Positions 1-5,893 of a stretch of DNA of 9,893 nt are shown here, one piece after another (position 1 is the stretch's first letter; each line of letters opens with the position of its first letter). The position numbers and the translations under genes were made by a program. The stretch spans positions 1 through 9,893 of the forward strand of contig JAGHCW010000061.1 of the NCBI GenBank assembly GCA_021160245.1, given 5' to 3'. This DNA comes from a bacterium (GTDB taxonomy: Bacteria; B130-G9). The notes under the pieces were generated by a model. That model saw only the letters and a program-made list of their open reading frames with translations. It did not search any database and was not told where the DNA came from.

Positions 1-107
1 AGATTGAACATGCCGGCCGCGGCATTCTCGAAGAGCGATTCCATCGAATCGCCGCTCGCGATGATGCCGACATCTGCCGTCGTGTCGAATATCTTAAATC
101 GATTCAT
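1..107 (-). CDS. Archease, N-terminal fragment (gene continues beyond the left edge)
   Basis: Reading the minus strand from the ATG at 107 gives 35 residues beginning MNRFKIFDTTADVGI and continuing with ESLFENAAAGMF. This matches the archease N-terminus, where a TADxGI segment carrying a conserved acidic residue is followed by a helix of the type LEEAFENAA...LF. Archease is a small protein (about 140 residues) that activates the RNA ligase RtcB in tRNA splicing and RNA repair; that role is family knowledge. Only about a quarter of the protein is visible. An SD-like GGTGA lies six bases before the ATG, inside a short repeat. The gene follows the ABC exporter ATPase on the same strand after 63 bases and could be cotranscribed with it. 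No rtcB is in the window, so the functional partner is unseen. Confidence 0.82.
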   Translation of the reverse strand, partial: MNRFKIFDTTADVGIIASGDSMESLFENAAAGMFN

Positions 108-114
108 AAAAAAT

Positions 115-144
115 CACCACAGAGACACAGAGAACACAGAGAGA
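115..144. repeat. CACAGAGA short repeat cluster upstream of archease
   Basis: The octamer CACAGAGA occurs three times nearly head to tail at 118-125, 126-133 and 135-142. Read on the minus strand it gives TCTCTGTG units ending in GGTGA, which lies six bases upstream of the archease start and can act as its Shine-Dalgarno sequence. I recall very similar 25-30 base elements dispersed in intergenic regions of many bacterial genomes, but only this copy is in the window, so its dispersed nature is not shown here. Spacing and unit length are not those of a CRISPR array. Confidence 0.6.
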
Positions 145-170
145 AAATGGGGAATCACAGACTAGCCCTC

Positions 171-989
171 TTACGCATCAGCTTGGGCGCCAGATCGCGA
201 TGCCTGGAGTTTTCTATACTCGTCGATTGAGCGGCCTGGCTCGCCGTCAGCAATTATCCTACCCTCGTGCAACAGAATAGCCCTGCTACAAAACTCCTCA
301 ATCGTAGCCACGTTGTGAGAGACAAGGACTATCGTTCTTTGTCGCCGCTGCATATCTCGTATTCGCTCCAGGCATTTCCTCTGGAAACGCTCGTCCCCAA
401 CCGCGAGTATCTCGTCAATTAAAAAGACGTCCGCCTCAACGTTTATCGCAACGGCAAAGCCGAGTCGCACCAGCATTCCACTTGAGTAGGTCTTGATCGG
501 GGCATTGATGTAGTCGCCGAGCTCCGAGAAATCGATTATCTCGCCAAGTCTCTCCCGCGCCTCCTTTCTGGATAGGCCCAATATCGACGCGTTCATGAAA
601 ATATTCTTGCGGCCGGATATCTCCATCGAGAATCCAGAACCGAGCTCAAGAAGTGTGGCTATCCTCCCACGAACGTCGATTGTTCCCGTGTCTGGGAGGA
701 GTATCTTGCAGAGGAGTTTCAGGAGCGTGCTCTTGCCGGAACCATTCTCCCCAATAATCCCAACCGTCTCGCCTCGTCTAATGGACAGGGACACATCGCG
801 AAGCGCCCAAACGTCGCGATGCCTGTCAGCTTTGCCCTTCAGCAGGTTGATGATGAGATACTTGATGTTCTCGCTCTTCTCATAATAGACGCGATATTTC
901 TTTGAGGCGCCTCGAATCAGGATTGCGTTCGATGTCGGATCAACGCCAAGTTTGGCGCTAGTATCTTCAATTGCTGGCATTATCTTCAT
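171..989 (-). CDS. ABC polysaccharide/teichoic-acid exporter ATPase (Wzt/TagH/KpsT type)
   Basis: The 272-residue protein is the nucleotide-binding subunit that powers export of a lipid-linked polysaccharide through an ABC-2 permease. Walker A is GENGSGKST (80-88), the Q-loop region is LLELGSGF (113-120), the signature is YSSGM (158-162), Walker B is VFLIDE (178-183) and the H-loop is SH (214-215). The stretch at 30-60 ending in VWALRDVS is the extended N-terminus typical of the Wzt/TagH group. The long C-terminal carbohydrate-binding domain of O9a-type Wzt is absent, since only about 25 residues follow the fold. The ATG at 989 is the first possible start after an in-frame TAG; no good SD is visible. 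It lies 22 bases after the permease gene on the same strand, so the two form a pair. The exported glycan cannot be told, because no glycosyltransferase is in view. Confidence 0.9.
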   Translation of the reverse strand: MKIMPAIEDTSAKLGVDPTSNAILIRGASKKYRVYYEKSENIKYLIINLLKGKADRHRDVWALRDVSLSIRRGETVGIIGENGSGKSTLLKLLCKILLPDTGTIDVRGRIATLLELGSGFSMEISGRKNIFMNASILGLSRKEARERLGEIIDFSELGDYINAPIKTYSSGMLVRLGFAVAINVEADVFLIDEILAVGDERFQRKCLERIRDMQRRQRTIVLVSHNVATIEEFCSRAILLHEGRIIADGEPGRSIDEYRKLQASRSGAQADA

Positions 990-1011
990 CTTGGGACACT
1001 TCTATGTTTTC

Positions 1012-1830
1012 TCATACAACCTCCGCAAATCTTGGGCTCGATCTGGAGAAGAGCATCCAGCCAATGGACGCAGAGCCAAGCGCATAGATGAGCACAAGCG
1101 CGATCGTAAGCGGCGGCGGCAGCGTGTTATCCAAGAGTATCGCTCTGTAGAATGAGACATAAGCGGTCATGGGGTTGAAGCGGATTACTATTGCCACAAG
1201 CTTGCTCAGCAGAACAGACGGCAGCTCGAGCGACATCACCCGGCTGAGCTGATAGACGATTGGGGTCAACCAGAACCAGACGATGAGCAGCACCTCCAAT
1301 AGGTGCTTGACGTCCCTAAAATGAACGGTGCTGGCGGAGAACAAAAGAGCGAGGCCTCCAACGAAAACGGCTTGTATCAGCGCAACCGCCGGCAGAAGCA
1401 ATGCCCATAGCCCAGGCCAACATCCAAAACAAGGAAGCGCCAGAATGAGGATCACGAGCGTCATAAAGAACTCCACGAGGCACGCGACCATTGCGGACAG
1501 TGGTATGATGGCCCTGGGCATATAGACCTTGCGGACGAGATTTGGGTTGTTGACGATCGATGGAGCCGCGCCCATGAGCGAATTTGATAGGAATATCCAC
1601 GGCAAGAAACCGCACATGAAAAAGAGCGGAAAGTTCTTCACTGTGGTGCCGATGACGTACCGAAAGACGAGTGTATAGATAATCAACATCAGGAAGGGGC
1701 TCAACAGCGACCAGAATATCCCAATCACGGAGCCCTTGTACTTGACCTCGAGGTCGCGCACGACAAGATTGAAGAGTATCTCCCTCCTCGCGACCAATTC
1801 TCTAAGCGATCCGAGATTTGATGCTCTCAA
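1012..1830 (-). CDS. ABC-2 family polysaccharide export permease (Wzm/TagG type)
   Basis: This 272-residue inner-membrane protein is the channel partner of the downstream ATPase. Hydrophobic segments lie at about 35-60, 68-90, 108-133, 141-166, 177-193 and 240-262, giving the six-helix layout of ABC-2 permeases. Family-like motifs are VVRDLEVKYKGSVIG near the N-terminus (cytoplasmic interface helix), KVYMPRAIIP (101-110), HFRDV (170-174) and NPMTAYVSFYRAILL (219-233). The start is a TTG at 1828-1830: an in-frame TAG lies two codons upstream, and the first internal ATG would remove the N-terminal helix. A GGAG lies 13 bases upstream, which is rather far. A run of eight A (T on the coding strand) sits just before the start. 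It is the first gene of the leftward group, with no clear promoter seen. Confidence 0.9.
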   Translation of the reverse strand: MRASNLGSLRELVARREILFNLVVRDLEVKYKGSVIGIFWSLLSPFLMLIIYTLVFRYVIGTTVKNFPLFFMCGFLPWIFLSNSLMGAAPSIVNNPNLVRKVYMPRAIIPLSAMVACLVEFFMTLVILILALPCFGCWPGLWALLLPAVALIQAVFVGGLALLFSASTVHFRDVKHLLEVLLIVWFWLTPIVYQLSRVMSLELPSVLLSKLVAIVIRFNPMTAYVSFYRAILLDNTLPPPLTIALVLIYALGSASIGWMLFSRSSPRFAEVV

Positions 1831-2023
1831 TTTCTAAAAAAAACTCCATCGGCAGGCGCCGTCTTCCCCGCGCCTCTATTGAGGGTGTATCCTGTTGGTT
1901 ACGCGGCATCGAATAGCACATTTTGGCCTTCAAGTCAAAGGCAGGGTTGTGCAGGTTTGGTAGTTGGTGGCATTATTGGATTGCTGGTCATGTTGGTAGG
2001 ATTCAGGGATTGCCGAGGGAAAT

Positions 2024-2033
2024 ATACTAGTAT
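2024..2033. promoter_or_regulatory. Palindrome ATACTAGTAT upstream of hsp20 promoter
   Basis: A perfect ten-base palindrome ends 14 bases before the -35 hexamer of the hsp20 promoter, within an AT-rich stretch. Its position suits an activator site or second operator, but short palindromes occur by chance and no known regulator is recognised. Confidence 0.25.
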
Positions 2034-2046
2034 CTCTATAAAAACA

Positions 2047-2067
2047 CTTGACAGATTACGACTCAGG
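2047..2067. promoter_or_regulatory. HAIR-like (HspR operator) site overlapping the hsp20 promoter
   Basis: The sequence reads CTTGACA, seven bases, then ACTCAGG. The known HspR-associated inverted repeat is CTTGAGT, seven bases, ACTCAAG, so the left arm matches 5 of 7, the right arm 6 of 7, and the spacing is exact. Part of the left-arm match is forced by the TTGACA -35 hexamer; the right arm is independent. It covers the -35 and much of the spacer, so a bound repressor would block RNA polymerase. HspR represses heat-shock genes in several bacterial groups. No hspR gene is in the window, so the regulator is inferred. Confidence 0.45.
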
Positions 2068-2076
2068 AATTATAGT
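2048..2076 (+). promoter_or_regulatory. Sigma70-type promoter of hsp20
   Basis: A perfect -35 TTGACA (2048-2053) is followed by a 17-base spacer and -10 TATAGT (2071-2076, five of six to consensus). Transcription should start near 2083, leaving a leader of about 48 bases before the hsp20 ATG. It is the strongest promoter-like sequence in the window and points to housekeeping-sigma transcription, perhaps under repressor control, rather than a sigma32-type promoter. Confidence 0.75.
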
Positions 2077-2090
2077 ATCAACAGCAGTAG

Positions 2091-2104
2091 TTAAGTGAAC
2101 TTAA
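2091..2104 (+). promoter_or_regulatory. Inverted repeat in the hsp20 leader
   Basis: TTAAGT, GA, ACTTAA forms a perfect six-base inverted repeat around a two-base centre, or in RNA a five-pair stem with a UGAA loop. It lies just after the expected transcription start. It could be an operator or a small mRNA-5' hairpin. It does not include the SD at 2117-2123, so it does not look like a ROSE-type thermometer. Confidence 0.3.
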
Positions 2105-2130
2105 ACTAAAACGCAGAAGGAGGACTGAAG

Positions 2131-2595
2131 ATGGCAATTGTCAAATGGGAACCACTGAAAGACCTGATGACATTCCAAGACAGAATGAACCGCCTCTTTG
2201 AGGACGCCTTTCAACGGAAGACTGAGTTGTCCCCCATCGAGAGGGGTGACTGGGCGCCAGTCGTTGATATTTTTGAGACCAAAGGCGCGATCGAGCTCAG
2301 GGCGGAGCTGCCGGGCATGACCCCGAAGGACGTCAGCATTTCCCTTGAGAACGACGTCCTGACACTGTCCGGCGAGCGGAAGATGAACAGCCAGGTCAAA
2401 AGCGAGAACTTCCACAGGATCGAGAGAAGCTATGGCAGCTTTGTAAGGTCATTTGCACTTCCCCAGAGAGTGCAGAAGGACAAGATCAAGGCCAAGTTCG
2501 AGCAAGGCGTGCTACACATCATACTTCCGAAGGCGGAGAATGCTGAGCCAAGGCAGATTGAGATAAACATTCAAGGCGATGAAAGCCCCCAATAG
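2131..2595 (+). CDS. Small heat-shock protein, Hsp20/alpha-crystallin family
   Basis: This 154-residue ATP-independent holdase chaperone keeps unfolding proteins soluble in the cytoplasm. The N-terminal arm (1-40) carries the WEPLKDLMTFQDRMNRLF pattern common in bacterial class A Hsp20. The alpha-crystallin domain runs from about W41 to K134, with AELPGM (58-63), ENDVLTLSGER (73-83), RSYGSFVRSFALP (99-111) and the signature FEQGVLHIILPK (123-134). A C-terminal IEINI (143-147) provides the I-x-I anchor used for oligomer assembly. AAGGAGG at 2117-2123 sits seven bases before the ATG, an excellent ribosome binding site that fixes the start. A strong promoter with a HAIR-like site lies upstream. 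It probably forms its own unit, though xseB follows after 120 bases and no clear terminator separates them. Confidence 0.95.
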   Translation: MAIVKWEPLKDLMTFQDRMNRLFEDAFQRKTELSPIERGDWAPVVDIFETKGAIELRAELPGMTPKDVSISLENDVLTLSGERKMNSQVKSENFHRIERSYGSFVRSFALPQRVQKDKIKAKFEQGVLHIILPKAENAEPRQIEINIQGDESPQ

Positions 2596-2657
2596 AGAAG
2601 TGAGGCAGACATTGTCGATCGCAGCCTGACCTGACTTTTCGACTTGTTCAGCCCAAG

Positions 2658-2685
2658 TTGACAACGAGAGCATTTCTGTTAGGTT
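2658..2685 (+). promoter_or_regulatory. Possible weak promoter upstream of xseB
   Basis: A perfect TTGACA (2658-2663) lies about 50 bases before xseB, but the best -10 at a 16-base spacing is TAGGTT (2680-2685), only three of six to consensus. The -35 overlaps the right arm of an imperfect seven-pair inverted repeat (CGACTTG at 2640-2646, CAAGTTG at 2654-2660, one G-T pair). The hairpin has no T-run, so it is not a clear terminator for hsp20. Confidence 0.28.
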
Positions 2686-2715
2686 ATCGTTTGTTAATAA
2701 AGAAGAGGGCTTAAA

Positions 2716-2967
2716 ATGGGCAAGTTTGAAGAGTCTATGGTCAGGCTCGAGGAGATCGTCAATCTAATGGAGTCTGGCGAGCAGGCGCTTGACGAGACGC
2801 TACGGCTTTTCAAAGAGGGGATGCGGCTTTCTGAGCTCTGCTCAGCCACTCTTTCGGATGCGCAGCGCAAAGTCGAGATGCTGGTCAAGAAGGCCGATGG
2901 CTCCTACGACAAAGCTCCTCTAGAGAAAGAGATGGCCGAGGAGAAGCGAGCCTCCGACTTGGGCTAG
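2716..2967 (+). CDS. xseB: Exodeoxyribonuclease VII small subunit
   Basis: The 83-residue protein is the small subunit of exonuclease VII, a single-strand-specific nuclease in which several XseB chains bind each catalytic XseA chain. It shows the XseB pattern: KFEESMVRLEEIVNLMESGE, then LDETLRLFKEGM and ending AQRKVEMLV, two amphipathic helices forming a coiled hairpin at about 3-60. The remaining 23 residues are charged and probably disordered. Its length is normal. GAGGG at 2705-2709 lies six bases before the ATG. The catalytic xseA gene is not in the window, although many bacteria keep xseA-xseB-ispA-dxs together. A hairpin with a T-rich tail just downstream may limit read-through into ispA. 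Confidence 0.93.
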   Translation: MGKFEESMVRLEEIVNLMESGEQALDETLRLFKEGMRLSELCSATLSDAQRKVEMLVKKADGSYDKAPLEKEMAEEKRASDLG

Positions 2968-2976
2968 CAGATTCAG

Positions 2977-3010
2977 CCGGCGGCATTCTGCCGTCGGTCA
3001 TATTTTGTTT
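2977..3010 (+). terminator. Hairpin with T-rich tail between xseB and ispA
   Basis: CCGGCGGCA (2977-2985) pairs with TGCCGTCGG (2989-2997) across a TTC loop, nine pairs with a single G-U, followed by a T-rich tail (2998-3010, containing TTTT twice). The tail begins with TCATA rather than a pure T-run, so termination may be partial. It starts nine bases after the xseB stop. It would end the hsp20-xseB transcript or act as an attenuator ahead of ispA. Confidence 0.65.
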
Positions 3011-3054
3011 TCGAACACTTTCTTCAGGTCTCCCCTGAGAGAAGAGCATCAAGC

Positions 3055-3945
3055 GTGGGCATGAAGATACGAGATCGACTCGAGCGCGAGAGGAGAGTAG
3101 TAAACGACTGGCTTGGGGACTGTCTCCCGGAGCCTGAGGAGCTCTCTCGTCCTGTTTTCGATGCCATGAGCTATAGCCTGCTCGCCGGTGGCAAGCGATT
3201 AAGGCCGATTCTGATGGTCTCAACGTCGCGGCTTTTTCGGGATGGCGTGAGCCCGCTTCTTAGGAATTTCGCATGCGGAATGGAGTGCATCCACACCTAT
3301 TCACTGATCCACGATGATCTACCTTCAATGGATGACGACGATCTCAGGCGAGGGCGGCCAACGTCGCACAAGGTTTTTGGCGAGGCGATTGCGATACTCG
3401 CGGGAGACGCTCTCCTAACACTGGCTTTTGAGCTGATGTCCCGCCCCGCGTTGGGCGATGAGAAAAGGCAGCTAAAAGCCCTGAACTCAATCGCAGTCTA
3501 TGCTGGAAGCCTCGGAATGGTTGGCGGTCAAATCGCCGATATCCGCGAGGCGCAGGATGATGATATGGCCGAGTCGATTCGATTCATCCACAAGCGGAAG
3601 ACAGGCGCGCTTATCCGGGCGAGCGTGGAGGCCGGGGCAGTACTCGCCGGCGCCTCGGACGAAGAGTGCGAGACGTTGTCTGAGTTTGGAGGTAAGATCG
3701 GTTTCGCCTTCCAGATCGTGGATGATCTGCTGGAGCACTTAGGTGACAGCGACGTATTGGGCAAAAATACTGACAGCGACGCAAGAAACCAGAGGCTTAC
3801 ATATCCCGGTGTGATGGGCGTTGAGCGGGCGAAAGACGAGTCGCGAGACCTGATATGTGATGCGATTTCGCTGCTTGAGCCTTATGGTAAGGATGGAGAA
3901 ATGCTGAAAGGTATTGCACGTTATTTTGTGGAGCGTGTGAGCTAG
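3055..3945 (+). CDS. ispA: Farnesyl diphosphate synthase (short-chain polyprenyl synthetase)
   Basis: The 296-residue trans-prenyltransferase condenses DMAPP and IPP to make farnesyl diphosphate for undecaprenyl lipids and quinones. GGKRLRP (45-51) binds IPP. The first aspartate-rich motif is DDLPSMD (87-93) followed by DDDLRRGRP, with the two-residue insertion of bacterial type II FPP synthases, and YSLIH before it as in E. coli IspA, which favours a C15 product. KRKTGALI (180-187) is the usual middle motif. The second aspartate-rich motif is DDLLE (223-227), ending in Glu instead of Asp, and the usual Lys before TYP is Arg (R247). GTG 3055 is preferred because AG-rich GAGAGAAGAG lies eight bases upstream; ATG 3061 is an alternative that removes two residues. 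dxs follows after 28 bases. Confidence 0.93.
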   Translation: MGMKIRDRLERERRVVNDWLGDCLPEPEELSRPVFDAMSYSLLAGGKRLRPILMVSTSRLFRDGVSPLLRNFACGMECIHTYSLIHDDLPSMDDDDLRRGRPTSHKVFGEAIAILAGDALLTLAFELMSRPALGDEKRQLKALNSIAVYAGSLGMVGGQIADIREAQDDDMAESIRFIHKRKTGALIRASVEAGAVLAGASDEECETLSEFGGKIGFAFQIVDDLLEHLGDSDVLGKNTDSDARNQRLTYPGVMGVERAKDESRDLICDAISLLEPYGKDGEMLKGIARYFVERVS

Positions 3946-3973
3946 ACGAGTACACAGAATTGGAACTTGATCG

Positions 3974-5893
3974 GTGGTTCTGGACAACAACTACGGCAAA
4001 TTCAAGTTCTTGGGCAAGGTCAACAGCCCCAGAGAACTGAAGGGTCTCAGCATTGCTGACCTGAAGGTGGTCTGCAAGGAGGCGCGGGAGAGGATAATAG
4101 AGGTTGTCTCCGAAAATGGGGGGCACCTGTCATCAAATCTCGGCGCGGTCGAGCTCACTGTAGCCTTGCATTACGTCTTTGACGCGCCTCGCGACAAGAT
4201 AGTCTGGGACGTTGGTCATCAGACCTACACTCACAAGCTTCTCACAGGTCGAGCAGGTGAGTTTCATCGAATACGTAAGGAGGGGGGCTTAAGCGGCTTC
4301 CCAAAGCGCTCGGAAAGCGAGTATGACGTCTTCGACACAGGGCACAGCAGCACGTCTATCTCCGCCGCCGTTGGTTTCTCCGAGTCGCGTGATATTAAAG
4401 GCGAGCACCACAAGGTTATCGCGGTGATAGGCGATGGCTCAATGACCGCCGGACTGGCGTTTGAGGGGCTTAATCAGGCCGGACATCTGCACAAGGACAT
4501 GATCATCGTCCTCAATGACAACGAGATGTCCATCGCAAAGAACATCGGCGCGCTCTCGAAGTACCTGAACAGGATCATCACAGGGGCTCTCTACACGACG
4601 CTGAAAGACAAGATCTACAACCTAGCCAAATCCATGCAGGATATGGGTGAACAGGCGATCAGGCTGACGAGGCGCCTCGAAGAGGGAATTAAGCACGTAA
4701 TCGTACCTGGCATCCTGTTCGAGGAGCTCGGCCTGAAATACTTTGGCCCGGTCGATGGACATAGTCTGCCAGAACTGATCGAGACTTTTCGCCGCATCCG
4801 CAACTATGAATTCCCAGTGATCGTCCACGTTGTAACGAAGAAGGGCAAGGGCTATGTGCCGGCAGAGGTGCGGTCTTCCGAGTTCCATAGCGCCGCGAAG
4901 TTTGATGTGAGATCCGGCACGCCTTCCTCGCCGAAGAAACGCTCATTTACCTCGGTGTTCGGTGAGACAATGCTGCGCCTCGCGGAGAAGGACGAGCGGA
5001 TTATTGCCATCACGGCCGCGATGCCTCAGGGCACGGGCCTCGAGAAGTTCTCGGAGCGATTCCCAGAGAGGTTTTACGACGTCGGGATAGCCGAGCAGCA
5101 TTCTCTTGTTTTCGCGGGTGTGCTTGGCGTGTGTGGTTTCAAGCCCGTGGCTGCGATTTACTCCACGTTCATTCAAAGGGCTTATGACCAAGTGTTTCAC
5201 GACATCTGTCTTCAGAACTCAGACGTTGTGATCGCGCTTGACCGGGCTGGCATCGTGGGAGATGACGGCCCTACCCACAATGGCGTGTACGACATATCGA
5301 TTCTTCGCACAATGCCAAATATGGTGGTGATGGTCCCCAGAGATGAGAATCAGCTTCAGCATTTGCTGGCCACCGCTATTGAAATTGAAGGTCCGGTATC
5401 TCTTCGCTATCCAAGGGGCGCCGGCGACTCAGTTGCGCTTGATGACGAGCCGCAAGCGATTGAGGTCGGCAAAGCCGAAATTCTGCGCGAGGGCGGCGAT
5501 GTGGCGTTGTTCGCAATCGGTAATATGGTCCATCCTGCTCTTTATGCGGCGGAGCTATTATCTAAGAGCGAGGGGATTGACGCGGCAGTCATAGACGCTA
5601 GGTTTGTGAAGCCGCTCGATGCGGATGTTCTAATGCATTTTGCCCGAACGGTCGGCGCGATTCTGACGGTTGAGGAAAATGCTTTGGCTGGAGGTTTTGG
5701 CTCGGCAGTGCTTGAGGCATTAAGCGAGCATGGTGTTTCGGAGGTTATGGTCCAGCGCATTGGCATAGGTGACTTCTTCGTAGAACATGGCTCGGCCGCT
5801 TCCGTTAGGGCGAGGCTGGGTCTTGACGCTGAGGGGATAGCCAGATCAACAGTAGAGCTGCTCAAAAAGTGCAAGCGTCAGGCGAAAAAGTAA
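3974..5893 (+). CDS. dxs: 1-deoxy-D-xylulose-5-phosphate synthase
   Basis: This 639-residue thiamine-diphosphate enzyme joins pyruvate and glyceraldehyde 3-phosphate to give DXP, the entry step of the MEP isoprenoid pathway, also feeding thiamine and pyridoxal synthesis. The N-terminal domain has GGHLSSNLG (H51, matching E. coli H49), GHQTYTHK (81-88), and the ThDP-metal motif GDGSMTAG (153-160) with NDNEMS (181-186). The central transketolase-like domain has GIAEQH (E374), YSTFIQRAYDQ (Y396, R402) and DRAGIVGDDGPTH (R424, D431, H435), each four above the E. coli active-site numbers. RYPRG (478-482) and the C-terminal transketolase domain complete the chain, so all expected catalytic residues are present. 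The start is a GTG with only a weak GGAA eight bases upstream. The 3' end overlaps tlyA by 25 bases. Confidence 0.97.
   Translation: MVLDNNYGKFKFLGKVNSPRELKGLSIADLKVVCKEARERIIEVVSENGGHLSSNLGAVELTVALHYVFDAPRDKIVWDVGHQTYTHKLLTGRAGEFHRIRKEGGLSGFPKRSESEYDVFDTGHSSTSISAAVGFSESRDIKGEHHKVIAVIGDGSMTAGLAFEGLNQAGHLHKDMIIVLNDNEMSIAKNIGALSKYLNRIITGALYTTLKDKIYNLAKSMQDMGEQAIRLTRRLEEGIKHVIVPGILFEELGLKYFGPVDGHSLPELIETFRRIRNYEFPVIVHVVTKKGKGYVPAEVRSSEFHSAAKFDVRSGTPSSPKKRSFTSVFGETMLRLAEKDERIIAITAAMPQGTGLEKFSERFPERFYDVGIAEQHSLVFAGVLGVCGFKPVAAIYSTFIQRAYDQVFHDICLQNSDVVIALDRAGIVGDDGPTHNGVYDISILRTMPNMVVMVPRDENQLQHLLATAIEIEGPVSLRYPRGAGDSVALDDEPQAIEVGKAEILREGGDVALFAIGNMVHPALYAAELLSKSEGIDAAVIDARFVKPLDADVLMHFARTVGAILTVEENALAGGFGSAVLEALSEHGVSEVMVQRIGIGDFFVEHGSAASVRARLGLDAEGIARSTVELLKKCKRQAKK

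Larger units (their letters stand above)
1831..2130. other. Divergent intergenic region between the ABC exporter and hsp20
   Basis: These 300 bases separate leftward and rightward genes. The right third holds the hsp20 promoter, a HAIR-like site, two palindromes and the hsp20 ribosome binding site. The middle (about 1940-2000) is GT-rich with repeated TTGGT/TTGG words and no convincing gene. The left end has a six-base inverted repeat (AGGCGC at 1854-1859, GCGCCT at 1870-1875) and an A8 run at 1836-1843. No convincing promoter for the leftward genes was found; a TATAAT on the minus strand overlaps the hsp20 -10 region but lacks a good -35. Confidence 0.6.

Noticed and set aside
115-144. Possible CRISPR or tandem array
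   Set aside because: Units are only eight bases and adjacent, with no spacers.
1836-1875. Terminator-like structure on the minus strand: six-base inverted repeat followed by eight T
   Set aside because: The stem (AGGCGC/GCGCCT) is short with a ten-base loop, and ten bases separate it from the T-run, which directly precedes the permease start. It does not fit a normal intrinsic terminator.
1879-2094. 71-residue open frame on the plus strand with a hydrophobic middle
   Set aside because: It needs a TTG start without an SD, runs through the hsp20 promoter and HAIR-like site, resembles no family I know, and its hydrophobic part comes from a GT-rich low-complexity stretch.
2077-2130. ROSE-type RNA thermometer or CIRCE element before hsp20
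   Set aside because: The leader hairpin does not involve the SD, no U-rich anti-SD is seen, and no TTAGCACTC/GAGTGCTAA repeat is present.
2885-3223. 112-residue minus-strand open frame spanning the xseB-ispA junction
   Set aside because: It overlaps conserved coding sequence on both sides and the terminator hairpin, and its composition is Arg/Ser-rich as expected of a shadow frame.
4615-4946. Overlapping open frames on the minus strand inside dxs
   Set aside because: They are antisense shadows of a strongly conserved gene, with no ribosome binding sites or recognisable domains.
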